Positions 25,648 through 35,541 of a DNA stretch of 64,000 nucleotides are shown one piece after another (positions within the stretch are counted from its first letter, which is position 1; each line of letters opens with the position of its first letter). The DNA is from Sporosarcina luteola (lineage in GTDB: Bacteria; Bacillota; Bacilli; Bacillales_A; Planococcaceae): positions 1 to 64,000 of the forward strand of contig JACHLS010000009.1 in assembly GCA_014204635.1 (NCBI GenBank), in the 5' to 3' direction. The translations under genes and the position numbers were made by a program. The notes below the pieces were generated by a model. It did not search any database, was not told the origin of the DNA, and was given only the letters and a program-made list of their open reading frames with translations.

Positions 25648-28600
25648 TTAATCTAATCTACCTAAAACATATTCTAAATCCTTCTTTATTTTTTCATATA
25701 CCTTGTTCCTTAATTCCCTATCATCTCCTATGTACATGTCTAATGCTGAATTTGTATAACTGTATCCCCCTAATCCGGCTCTTCCTAATTTTTTTAAAGT
25801 TATATCTAATTCCGCTCTGGCTCTCTCAAAAAAGTCATCATCATCATCAAAATCTCTCTCTTTACCCATTTTTACAATTGTACTAGCATCGTTAATACTC
25901 TCTACAGGAATCCAACTATAACTAATTCCTCCGCCACCAAATCCATCATTAGCTCTTTCTAAACCTATAGTATATCTAACAGGACCCATAGAATATAATG
26001 GCATATATCTTTTAATAGCCCCAAAGCAACTCTCCACCATATTTCTATATGAAGCCTGAAAAACATCAAAAAATTGAGACAATCTTTTTATCAATTGTTC
26101 GTCACTCCAAACTTCCCATACCCAATAACTATTACCTTTGGGTTCTAAGTCACTTTGTAGCAACAAATATTCTTTTAAATCAATTTTTTTACCAGAAAAT
26201 TCAAATAACATGTATATTAACGACGACACATATTCACGAGGCAAATACCCGTAATTATTAAGGTTTTGAATATATTTAAATATATTGTCTCCATAGAGTA
26301 AAACATTCACGATTTCCTCATTAGTATGTTCATATAAACTAACTTGTTTATTTCCTACAGAAAAATACCTTTTAGGTAGTCGTTTCAAAATATACTCAAT
26401 ACAAGGTACCAACGTATTCAAAGATTCATATTCAAAAAGATTTTGTTTTTCAATCATTTCTTTTAACTGTTTTTTTATTATGTAAAATGCCACTTCTCGT
26501 GCTGAATCTAGTCCAAAGTCAGTTTGTTTTAGATTGAAATACCAATGATTTGATGAGTAGAGAGAAATAATAGGTGTGCTTATTATATTTCCTTCATTAT
26601 CCCGCATTTCCATTGTTGCAGAACCGGCTTTTTCACTTACTATTATTTTATTTTCGTCTTTATAATTTTTTATTATTTCTATACTTAGAGTTAGCCCAAC
26701 TCTATCTAAAGCTCCTATAAAAGTAACCTTTTCATCATTACATACCTCTTCGTCTTCACACCAAGGATAAAATTCACGTTTTATGTCTTTAAAAAATGTA
26801 TTTATAATAGTCAAATAACTTTTTCTCATCTGTATAAAATATTCTTCTAGATAATCTTTACTCCAAATTTCATCTGAATTATTACTAAAGTTAAACCTTG
26901 ATTCTAAACATTGACGATATAAATAAATATCTTTCTTTTCTAATTCATCTAAAACTAAATTTTGCTGCTTATAGTTCCTTAGAAGACCAGATGTAAATTT
27001 AAATACCTCATAATAATTTTCATTCATATAATAATTCTTAACGAATGCCAAAATTTCAATTTCAGGAAGTCTTGAAATTTTAAGAGCTACAAAATATTCT
27101 TCTATTGAAGGATGGAAGAACTCAAGTCTATTTCTCTCCTCTAAAAGAACCCCTGTTTCCAATATTTCCTTTTTTATTAAATTAAAATTATCTAATCCCT
27201 TAATTCTACTTTCAACTACATCTCTAAAATTTATGGAGTTACTTTTTTCTCTAAAATTCAAATAAGCGTATTCCATTAATATATCTAGTTTAATATCTAG
27301 CCCAAAAACCATTTCTTTTTCTGACCCATCTTTTAATAATCTTTCTTGCATAATATAATTCACAAAGACCTCATATAATTCAGATTTATTTTTAGGTATC
27401 ATCTTATTTGTCATTTCTTTCATAATATGAGTAGTCATATAAAGGAATAATGGGTTTTCAATTAAATCTTTTAATTGATTTTTTAACTCTATAATATTGC
27501 CGTAATGTACTTTTTCCTCAAATACATTTTCAATATATTCTTGAATTTGTTTTTCAGATAAAGTTTTCAGCTTATACTCCGTTAAAATTTTGTAAAATTC
27601 ATTGTGGTAGTTCTGCTGTCGGCAAGTCATTATAATCTTAGTTTTTTCAAACTGAGATATCCGTAATATTTCTCTTATAAATAGATCCTTATTATTTGTT
27701 ATCTCATCTAATCCATCTATGAGTAAAATATATTTCCCTTCTTTTAAATGCCCTATTATTTGTTCTTCTGTTAAATCTGGTGAGAAATAACCTAATTCAC
27801 TCCTTATACCTTCAATAACATTTTTATATCCCCTAAACCACTCTTTACCTTTTAAATAGATTGGTATTTTACCAATAGATACCTGTGGATTATCTATGAT
27901 TTCTATCATAAGCATATGTAATAAATAAGTTTTCCCACCACCTGGATTTGACAGAATCATTACAGACTTATCGTTTTCTAAAATTTTGTTAAAACTAAAT
28001 ACCTCTCTATTAGCTTCTTGAGATTGCACAGATATAGAGAACCCTAAAGGAGTTATACTGTTTTTCTCTATATTCCTCTGCAAAGTGTTTTCCAAGTGAT
28101 TCTGTAATCTATTTTTCAAAGCAGAAATATACCCTTCATATTTTGGTTCATGTGATTTAGTGATAAGCGGTATGCCTATGGAATCTAGATAATCTTCATA
28201 TATATAAAGACTTACCGCACAAAGTCTACTAGCTTCAGCACCTTCACTTATTTGCTCTAGCATAATAGCGACCGCTTGATCATTGTATAAGAGTGGTCCA
28301 CCTGAACAACCACTATAATCTTTAATAGAATCAGATTTAACCTTTATATCTAGGTTTGAGCCATAATCGATGTCTAGAACTTTAAACTCATTTCGAATTT
28401 CCAAATCTATTGATGTACCTTTTTCTTTTGCAACAGCCGGATATCCATAAGTAACACATTCAGTTGTAGAATGAAATCTGTAATTAATGCACTTAATAAT
28501 TTCAATTCCTTCAATTTGCTCATTTAATTGCAAACAAATAATTTCGTATTCTTCCCACCCCTCTATATTCAATAGAGGTTCAGCATTAATTGTGGTTTCT

Positions 28601-28770
28601 AATCCCTGTTCATTAATAAACGTTACTTCAATTACTTCAACTTCTTTTTGTAAATATGATTTAATAGAATGTAATGCTGTAAGAACCTTATCATTAGAAA
28701 CTAAAAATCCACTTGAAGTTAAATTACCACATTTGATTCTTGGTATTGATGCTCTATATAAAAAATCCAT
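25648..28770 (-). CDS. Trypsin-NACHT fusion: NLR-like defence NTPase
   Basis: About 1040 residues. Residues 10-200 are a trypsin-fold protease: His34 in LTALHS, Ser156 in DYSGCSGGPLLY; the Asp position appears as Glu (WEEYEIICLQL). A NACHT NTPase follows: Walker A SNPGGGKT (about 274-281) and Walker B ILLIDGLDEIT (about 349-358) with the acidic DGLDE characteristic of NACHT, then ILRISQFEKTKIIMTCR. The C-terminal 550 residues (LEFFHPSIEEYFVALKIS, then unknown) probably sense the trigger. ATG 28770 is used since GGAGGG lies 6 nt upstream. The MBL gene ends 11 nt before it. Likely an oligomerising anti-phage sensor whose protease is the effector. Confidence 0.88.
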   Translation of the reverse strand: MDFLYRASIPRIKCGNLTSSGFLVSNDKVLTALHSIKSYLQKEVEVIEVTFINEQGLETTINAEPLLNIEGWEEYEIICLQLNEQIEGIEIIKCINYRFHSTTECVTYGYPAVAKEKGTSIDLEIRNEFKVLDIDYGSNLDIKVKSDSIKDYSGCSGGPLLYNDQAVAIMLEQISEGAEASRLCAVSLYIYEDYLDSIGIPLITKSHEPKYEGYISALKNRLQNHLENTLQRNIEKNSITPLGFSISVQSQEANREVFSFNKILENDKSVMILSNPGGGKTYLLHMLMIEIIDNPQVSIGKIPIYLKGKEWFRGYKNVIEGIRSELGYFSPDLTEEQIIGHLKEGKYILLIDGLDEITNNKDLFIREILRISQFEKTKIIMTCRQQNYHNEFYKILTEYKLKTLSEKQIQEYIENVFEEKVHYGNIIELKNQLKDLIENPLFLYMTTHIMKEMTNKMIPKNKSELYEVFVNYIMQERLLKDGSEKEMVFGLDIKLDILMEYAYLNFREKSNSINFRDVVESRIKGLDNFNLIKKEILETGVLLEERNRLEFFHPSIEEYFVALKISRLPEIEILAFVKNYYMNENYYEVFKFTSGLLRNYKQQNLVLDELEKKDIYLYRQCLESRFNFSNNSDEIWSKDYLEEYFIQMRKSYLTIINTFFKDIKREFYPWCEDEEVCNDEKVTFIGALDRVGLTLSIEIIKNYKDENKIIVSEKAGSATMEMRDNEGNIISTPIISLYSSNHWYFNLKQTDFGLDSAREVAFYIIKKQLKEMIEKQNLFEYESLNTLVPCIEYILKRLPKRYFSVGNKQVSLYEHTNEEIVNVLLYGDNIFKYIQNLNNYGYLPREYVSSLIYMLFEFSGKKIDLKEYLLLQSDLEPKGNSYWVWEVWSDEQLIKRLSQFFDVFQASYRNMVESCFGAIKRYMPLYSMGPVRYTIGLERANDGFGGGGISYSWIPVESINDASTIVKMGKERDFDDDDDFFERARAELDITLKKLGRAGLGGYSYTNSALDMYIGDDRELRNKVYEKIKKDLEYVLGRLD

Positions 28771-28781
28771 CAACTTCCCTC

Positions 28782-29981
28782 CTAATCTATAACTATATTT
28801 ATAGGTGAGTTACCATTTCCTATAAATACTTCTAAATTAAATCTCTTTTTCATTTCTTCTACACAAATCCATTTAGAAGCTTCTGTTTCATAATTAAAAT
28901 AAAAATTCTTCATGTCCTTATGCATATAAATCAATTTTGCTATAGTCTCTAAATCTGGATGTGAATGATTTTTACCATTTGTAGAAATTAAAAACTTATC
29001 ACTTTTTAACACCCTTGATAAATCTAGTGTCATATTTTTCTTACTCCCATGATGAGGGACTTTTATTGAATCAAATTTTTCAATTCCTAAGTTATATATA
29101 CTACTTTCCAAAATATCTGGATGCCCATCACCCAAAAATAAAAGGTTTCTTTTTTGATAACCAATACAAATAGCTATGGAAGAACCATTAGTTGAAGAAT
29201 TATCTAAATTTATTTTCTCTTTAATTAGTTTTTCTATAGAATCAGTAATGTTCTTTTCCTTTAAAGAAACCTCTGTTTTTTCAATTTGTAATTCTTTTTG
29301 CATTAACATCATAAATTCAAAAGCATCATCAAATAAATTATCTTCTGTGATGTTAAAATTCCACTTCTTTCCCATAAGTTCCTTTAACCATTTTTCCTTC
29401 AACTTCTCTAACTTTTCTTCATTAGGGGATAGAATAGTAATATTAATATCACCAAAATTTATTTTCTCTAGATTATCTCGCGAAACAGCTTTTCCTTCAA
29501 AACTGTCATTCCATTTATATCCTCCTGATAAGATTAAGGCACCTAGAGTAGAACCTTGTTTAACACTTATTTCAGATTTGCTGATTCCCCCTATTGACTC
29601 TCTTTTAACATAGGATTCCCCTAAATCAATTTCTCTTCGCAATATTCTTTTTTCTTTCTCACTTAAAACTCCTTGTTTTTTTTCAAATTGTAAATGACGG
29701 TAACAGTTGTACCAAATCTCTTCCACTTCTATAAATCGAGAATTATTATTATCTTCAAGAAATTCGATAGCCCCCAAGATATGATCTTCATCAATATGAG
29801 TCACAATAAATAGATTAATTTTTTCTCCTTTTTCTTTTATTTCTAAGAGGTCTTTTTTCAAATACTTATGATAAGTCTCAGCATATCCACAATCTATTAA
29901 AATATGTTTACGATTTTCTTTTCCAAAAGAAATTAAAAAGCTATCACCATTTTCAGCAGGGTACATTTTTATATTAATCAA
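28782..29981 (-). CDS. MBL-fold hydrolase of the trypsin-NACHT system (ComEC-like)
   Basis: 399 residues. It has the metallo-beta-lactamase fold with FIVTHIDEDHILGAI (H62-x-D-x-D-H67), as in the ComEC C-terminal nuclease-like domain, and later LFLGDGHPDILES, KVPHHGSKKNM and ISTNGKNHSHPDLET. No membrane segments. It starts at a TTG with AGGAAG 7 nt upstream and leads the cargo operon, 11 nt before the trypsin-NACHT start. MBL proteins are paired with trypsin-STAND proteins in known AVAST-type systems; the target (nucleic acid or small molecule) is unknown. Confidence 0.88.
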   Translation of the reverse strand: MINIKMYPAENGDSFLISFGKENRKHILIDCGYAETYHKYLKKDLLEIKEKGEKINLFIVTHIDEDHILGAIEFLEDNNNSRFIEVEEIWYNCYRHLQFEKKQGVLSEKEKRILRREIDLGESYVKRESIGGISKSEISVKQGSTLGALILSGGYKWNDSFEGKAVSRDNLEKINFGDINITILSPNEEKLEKLKEKWLKELMGKKWNFNITEDNLFDDAFEFMMLMQKELQIEKTEVSLKEKNITDSIEKLIKEKINLDNSSTNGSSIAICIGYQKRNLLFLGDGHPDILESSIYNLGIEKFDSIKVPHHGSKKNMTLDLSRVLKSDKFLISTNGKNHSHPDLETIAKLIYMHKDMKNFYFNYETEASKWICVEEMKKRFNLEVFIGNGNSPINIVID

Positions 29982-30071
29982 GTTATTTCTTCCTATCTCA
30001 ATTTGATTTATCTATTTTCACCTTTAATTTCAAGCGATTACTAACCCATTTCCAAATCACTTTTAGTCATA

Positions 30072-31961
30072 TCAGAAATTCTTGGTATTAATCACTTTTT
30101 GCTTTTCACCTTGCTGATAAAGTCTTATTTCATTTTCTAAAACTGTTTTCACTACATGGCTTAGTCTCTCCCTTAATCCTGATAATCGACGAACTTTCCA
30201 AGCCACTAAATTCCCTTCACCTTCCATGTAAAACTTCCTACAAGCCCATTTAATACGACGAATTTGAAACTGCTCACGTGTTTCTAAGTGTTTATTAAGA
30301 TATTCTTTTGTTTTCGGGAGCTTATCTAATAGTTTTTCGAGCAATGATAATTGACCAATTTCCTTTGCCACTCTACTTTTATTGACGTATATAGGCTTTT
30401 CGACAGCATATAACTTTTTAATCGCTTTCTTAACTAAATGAAGAATTTCTAAGTCCCGTTTCTCCCAATCGACCCGATTATTAGCTGTAACTTTTTCTTT
30501 CATTCTAGGAGAATTTTCTTTTAACCATTCACGGTTATTACGGTAATGCCAAGCATATAAAGCTGAATTTATATCTCTTAATTGTGTTACAGTAAAATTA
30601 GCATATTTTTCAATCAACTTGAGCCACTCTGCTTCTTTTTGAATGCGTAGATCCATTAGAGGATCTTTATGATTTAAAGATTTATCTTTTGAGTTAGATA
30701 TATATTTTTTCACCGTTGCATAATCACACTCTAAAACTTGCGCAATGCCATACAGGCTTAAACCACTTGTTGCTAACTGCATTAACTTAGCTTGCCACAC
30801 AGGACCAAAATTCTTAATTCTACCTACTTTTAAGGCAGCTGACTTGTCTACATCTGGTCCACGCCTTGAATAAACAAATCCACAGTCACAGCTAAATGTA
30901 CCAACCGGATTTCTAGTATCAGTACAAGTTGTTACAGCAACGTTTGATATAACAAGCTGTTTATAATGCTCCGCTGCAGGATTTAAACAATAATACGGAG
31001 CTTGTCCAAACGGTTCATATTTCTTACCTATATAATTTTGCAAATCTTTAAATGAAACACTCAAAAACTGTAGTAGCAATAGATGTTGTACTGGATGAAA
31101 TGCCTTACGGTGTTTTCTAACAATGCTTCTTAGCCATGACGTATCAGAATGTTCATCAAAATTGCAATCCACTAATGTTAAAAACTCTTCTCCATAGTAT
31201 TGTTTAAATTGTTGCGTAAAATGCTGTTGATGCACTTTCCCAAAATGATTGGCGTAGCCATTTACCTGCATTAAATATTTATAGATTTGTGTGAAGTCTT
31301 GTATTTGTGTGTTTTCTACATAGCGGATTAAATTAATACTTTCATCCGAAAGCTTTTTCAACTGTTGCTCAAGTTTTGATGAAAATACAGTAATTAATCG
31401 TGGTGACAATAAATCGGCTTTCTCAGCTGAAATAAATTCATGTTTATGTGGGTTGCGAAATTCAATAGTTGAATGGTGAAGTAACTCTTGGTGTAGGTGA
31501 CAATAAAAAACTTTTGGCAATTGATGACTCATATGCCAATAAGCTTCTCCGTATCGCTCTCTATCTTGCTGTACACAGCTAGAGCAAAAACGAAGATAGT
31601 ACCAATTTTTTATTGTAGAAGCAGCAATGCCTAGAAACATATGTATAGCTCCAGGCTTGCCGCCGTTTGTAATATAGTCAAATGCACGACTTTTCATCTC
31701 ATCTGATTGAAAAGCTGTGTAGTAATTGTACATGGTATGATTAGTCACTAAATCATTAATATTTGGTGGATTAAAATGCACGATGTTATTATAGAATACC
31801 TCTAAATTATTAGGAAAATCAACTACAGCTACCGAAGTCATATTGCCGAACAATTCTTTCATTGTTTGCTTTGAGCTTATATTCCCTGAGTGATCGTGAT
31901 AACGCGCAAATCCACTATATAATAGTTCGTCTGGATAAAGATTAGGAAAATAACTAAGCAT
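30072..31961 (-). CDS. tnsD: TniQ/TnsD-family target-selection protein, intact copy
   Basis: 629 residues. The TniQ domain begins MLSYFPNLYPDELLYSGFAR and has its zinc-binding cluster in RFCSSCVQQDRERYG, SHQLPKVFYCHLHQELL (C..C..H..C..H pattern). A second zinc-like region (FSCDCGFVYSRRGP) and helix-turn-helix segments (GLSLYGIAQVLECDYATVKK) follow, as in TnsD. It lies 11 nt after tnsC with AGGAGG before the ATG. Its place after tnsABC and the attTn7 position of the element make it the best candidate for glmS-site recognition. Confidence 0.88.
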   Translation of the reverse strand: MLSYFPNLYPDELLYSGFARYHDHSGNISSKQTMKELFGNMTSVAVVDFPNNLEVFYNNIVHFNPPNINDLVTNHTMYNYYTAFQSDEMKSRAFDYITNGGKPGAIHMFLGIAASTIKNWYYLRFCSSCVQQDRERYGEAYWHMSHQLPKVFYCHLHQELLHHSTIEFRNPHKHEFISAEKADLLSPRLITVFSSKLEQQLKKLSDESINLIRYVENTQIQDFTQIYKYLMQVNGYANHFGKVHQQHFTQQFKQYYGEEFLTLVDCNFDEHSDTSWLRSIVRKHRKAFHPVQHLLLLQFLSVSFKDLQNYIGKKYEPFGQAPYYCLNPAAEHYKQLVISNVAVTTCTDTRNPVGTFSCDCGFVYSRRGPDVDKSAALKVGRIKNFGPVWQAKLMQLATSGLSLYGIAQVLECDYATVKKYISNSKDKSLNHKDPLMDLRIQKEAEWLKLIEKYANFTVTQLRDINSALYAWHYRNNREWLKENSPRMKEKVTANNRVDWEKRDLEILHLVKKAIKKLYAVEKPIYVNKSRVAKEIGQLSLLEKLLDKLPKTKEYLNKHLETREQFQIRRIKWACRKFYMEGEGNLVAWKVRRLSGLRERLSHVVKTVLENEIRLYQQGEKQKVINTKNF

Positions 31962-31972
31962 TGCTTTTCCTC

Positions 31973-33410
31973 CTACATTGCAAATTCATCCAAGGGTGAT
32001 TTAATATATCCTGCTTCCTTCAGTAACTCATAATTCGATTGTTTATTTTTCTTTGCTTGCTCTACAATTTTTAATAATGTACCTTTACGTTCTTTAAGTA
32101 CTTTTCTCTTAGGCTTACTTAATTGTTCAGCTAAATTAATGGCTGATTTCATTAATGATGGTAAGTCTTCCGTATCTAATTCTTTCAATGCCTTCGTAGC
32201 TGCTTTTTGTGCTACTTCAATATCAATGCCTAATGCTATTAAAGAACTCATAATAGTTTCTATATGCGTAGTCTGTTTTTCTTGTCGTTTTTGAGCGTTA
32301 AGTTCTTTTTTCTTTTGAATAGTTGCTCTTAAATCGACTTTAGATTCTCGCATAACTAAGTATTCTTCAATATCCATCGGCATAATATCCGCATATTTCT
32401 CTAATTCAGATGTCCGACCATCTTTTAATGCTCTGAGCATTGGTTGGACTAACTTTAAATCATCTTTAGCTACTTGCTTGATTACTGCTGGCGTAATCAT
32501 TTCTGAGCCTGTTTCAATAGCTCTACCTTGTGCTAATGCAAATAATTTTACAGCTATATCTACAATGCCTTGACTCTCTTCGTATAAAGTTTGATTTATC
32601 TCTTCAGTCAAGCTTGTGCGTTTTTGAATCCATTGATATTCCCAGAGGCTCTCAATGAGTAAATACCAATCATCGTCTTTCTTCATTTGCTGCCAAACCA
32701 TATCTCCTTGACCGCTACCTCTACGCGCCTGTCTAAAGTCTTGTTGCAGCACCGCCTTCGCTCTCATCGTTCCTATTAGTATTACAGGTACGCCAACTTC
32801 GTTAATCAGCGTTACAAAGAAATTCATCATCTTCTCTGAATTATTATCTCTTGTTGCTAATAGGTGCTGAATTTCATCAATAATGATTGCACCAATGCAA
32901 TGTAAACGAGCAATTTTCCCCATTTGCGTAACCATTGAACTAATAGAATTTCTTCGATTACCAAACTTCTCATAATAGTTGGTTCCAAGTAATGAGTCCA
33001 TCTTTAAAAAGAAATCTAAGCATAAAGATTTTAATGACCCGTCATGAGGACAATTTAGTTTTAGCCAAACAACTTGCATTAAATTTAGTGGATGCTCATG
33101 CAAAATCACTTGTGGATAAAGCGACAACACCCTTTCAATTGCCGTAGTTTTACCGATTCCTGAAAACCCCATTAATGTCATACTAGACGCTGTAGAACGT
33201 ATATCGTGAGAGCGCATGATAGCGTATATGTGTTGGTAAATTAGCTTCCTCTACATCATAAGGCGGATAGTAGCTTAATTTTTCATATGCCTCTTCAGGT
33301 GAAAGAATAGGTGGTAATGCTTCAATCAAAGGATTACCTTTAAAATCAATAATTTCTTGATCATTGTATACAGCTGATCTAATTTCTCGAAAGCTTGATT
33401 GTTCATTCAT
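31973..33410 (-). pseudogene. tnsC: tnsC, transposition AAA+ regulator, split by an internal deletion
   Basis: The first frame (ATG 33410, overlapping the tnsB stop by 8 bp) encodes the TnsC N-terminus, including GNPLIEALPPILSPEEA and THIRYHALSR, then stops at 33183. The second frame, open from 33217, starts with DIRSTASSMTLMGFSGIGKT (Walker A) and IIIDEIQHLLA (Walker B) and reaches 31973. As I recall Tn7 TnsC, about 50-55 residues lie between these two motifs; here they abut and are out of frame. An out-of-frame deletion near 33210 is the simplest explanation. The C-terminal 414-residue product keeps the ATPase. Confidence 0.75.
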
Positions 33411-35541
33411 CTTTATCACCCTTTCTACGTTTTAAAAAGTCTCGTACATTGGGTCTTTTGAAATCTGTTTCAGTAACAGTTTGTGGAAATTCAATAACTT
33501 CTGTCTCCACTACTTCCTTTTCAATTATTGGCGTTGACTCTACTTTACGCTGTCTTGCCTTTTCTTCCTTACGATTATCTCGAATTGCACTAACTTGCTC
33601 TAATTTACTTAGGGTAGGATCTTGCTGTTCCTTTTTTGCTTTCTCAGCTTTTTTAATAATCGCTTCTACATCAGAAATATAATCAATATCTTTTTGAAGC
33701 TGTTTATGATTTTGTCCCTTTTCCATCAGTCGCTCTTGCTGCTTCCAATATGTTATTTCATCTAAGCTCAAACCTTCATATCTTTTAGATACTTCTAACA
33801 TATAGCAAGCATCAAACGAACCATTTAAATCGTTTAGTACATAAACATAGCTCATGTTTCTAGAATCATATGCTATTTCAATTTTCCAAGAGCCTTTCAT
33901 TCTAGCATTTTCAAACCAGCTTTCTTGAATAGCTCTATCACAACTATAAGAGATACCTTTAAACTGCATACCTTTATAATTCACAGTAGCTGTACCTCTA
34001 GGAAGCAATTGAAGTTTGACTAAATCCTCAGCAAAGGCTTGTAACTTTCCATTACGTTTTTTAATACCCCACTGCCAAAGTTCGATAGGAATCGGCTGTA
34101 CATCATCAGCTACCAAATCTCTGTCACGTACGTATGTTTTCAAATAATGTTTTGTATTATGTTGTAAAACTTGCTTAATTAAAATTTGTGTAAATTCCTT
34201 CAAGGTCAGTTTGGCATCTAATCTGTAGTCTTTTGCTCCGCGCTCTTGAAAATCCACATCAATATAACCAGGCAGCAAAGGCTTCACTTTCTTCTGAATT
34301 AAATCAAATTGCTTCTCTACAATGCCTTTCCAATCAGCACGATATGAAGCAGCATTTTCAACATGTAAATTAAATGCTTTTACCAGTCGTTCAACATTGT
34401 ATCCTTCAAATTCACCTTTATCTGCTAACAATATTTCTGGTAAATGACTAGTAGGCCAATCCTCTTCATTAATTTCAATGTCATAATGCGCACAATACTT
34501 CTTCTTATCAGCAACAACATTTGTTATCGCCATCATTGCCCCTGCCCATGAAGGACCTTCTAAGCCGACATACATACCAACTACCATTCGACTAAATACA
34601 TCCATAATTATATAAATAACTGGACGACCAATAATCCAATTTCGATTTACTTCAGATACTAAGTAAACATCTGCAACTGTTGCGTCTATTTGATAACGAG
34701 AGCCTGGACCAAATACTTCTGATTGAGATGTATTTAAGACCGCACGATGATCTTTATTAAAGCGTTTTTCACCTTTTCTTGCGATTAATACTTCTGGTGC
34801 ATTGTATTCTTTTTGATACCAATACTTAAATTGTATAAGTGTTGGAATAGCTTCTTCATCTTTTAGAATTACCTTTTCAACACCATTTTCGTAATAAATG
34901 TTTTCAACATAAAACTCCTTTAGCATAAATTTATATGCTGCCGTTAAACTATTTTGTTTAGAAGTTAGATAGTATTTTTCAATAGCTAATCTGAAGATTC
35001 GTTTTGTATCTTCATCAACATTTATCCCTTTTATGCCATACACAGGCGGCCTACCACGTTTACTTTTTCCAGCCTTTCTATCTTTTCCTTTTCCGCCTGA
35101 ATTTTTATAATCCGGAAGTAAAGCATCTATCGTTTTACCTCTTGACCAATATTTATATAAATATTTACGTACGGTTGGATAGGTTACCTGATGCTTTTCC
35201 TGAACTTCTTTTACGAGTTTCGTACGAAAAGACTTTTCATAAATAGCCGGTTCTTCATTTACGATGCTTTCTATAATTGTCCACGCAGCATCTCGTGCTT
35301 CGTAATGCTTCTTTTCATATTCATTCGACACAATCACATTATACGAAGTATCAATAATCTTTCTCCAATCACCAATAACAATCAAATCTCTTATTTCAGA
35401 TACCCGTTTCCTTTCAGGGAAAGCTTTTACGTTATCAAGTTCTAAAATATACATAATGACATTTCCTGAATCGATCCAAAGAATTCTATATGTTTTTTCT
35501 TGTTGGCAGTCTTGTAAAAGTTCATTGACATAAAAATGCAT
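33403..35541 (-). CDS. tnsB: TnsB, DDE transposase subunit
   Basis: 712 residues. The rve-type catalytic core has Asp286 (SRYQIDATVADVYL), Asp374 (ILLADKGEFEG) and Glu409 (KGIVEKQFDLIQ), preceded by helix-turn-helix DNA-binding domains (KHQVTYPTVRKYLYKYWSRG) and a basic linker (GKGKDRKAGKSKRGRPP). It cuts and joins the 3' ends and binds the repeated sites at both transposon ends. ATG 35541 shares an A with the tnsA stop (TAATG), with AAGAGGTGGG upstream. It is complete. Confidence 0.95.
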   Translation of the reverse strand: MHFYVNELLQDCQQEKTYRILWIDSGNVIMYILELDNVKAFPERKRVSEIRDLIVIGDWRKIIDTSYNVIVSNEYEKKHYEARDAAWTIIESIVNEEPAIYEKSFRTKLVKEVQEKHQVTYPTVRKYLYKYWSRGKTIDALLPDYKNSGGKGKDRKAGKSKRGRPPVYGIKGINVDEDTKRIFRLAIEKYYLTSKQNSLTAAYKFMLKEFYVENIYYENGVEKVILKDEEAIPTLIQFKYWYQKEYNAPEVLIARKGEKRFNKDHRAVLNTSQSEVFGPGSRYQIDATVADVYLVSEVNRNWIIGRPVIYIIMDVFSRMVVGMYVGLEGPSWAGAMMAITNVVADKKKYCAHYDIEINEEDWPTSHLPEILLADKGEFEGYNVERLVKAFNLHVENAASYRADWKGIVEKQFDLIQKKVKPLLPGYIDVDFQERGAKDYRLDAKLTLKEFTQILIKQVLQHNTKHYLKTYVRDRDLVADDVQPIPIELWQWGIKKRNGKLQAFAEDLVKLQLLPRGTATVNYKGMQFKGISYSCDRAIQESWFENARMKGSWKIEIAYDSRNMSYVYVLNDLNGSFDACYMLEVSKRYEGLSLDEITYWKQQERLMEKGQNHKQLQKDIDYISDVEAIIKKAEKAKKEQQDPTLSKLEQVSAIRDNRKEEKARQRKVESTPIIEKEVVETEVIEFPQTVTETDFKRPNVRDFLKRRKGDKDE

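Noticed and set aside
33183..33419. Independent small gene between tnsB and tnsC
   Set aside because: Its translation matches the TnsC N-terminus, so it is treated as part of the broken tnsC.
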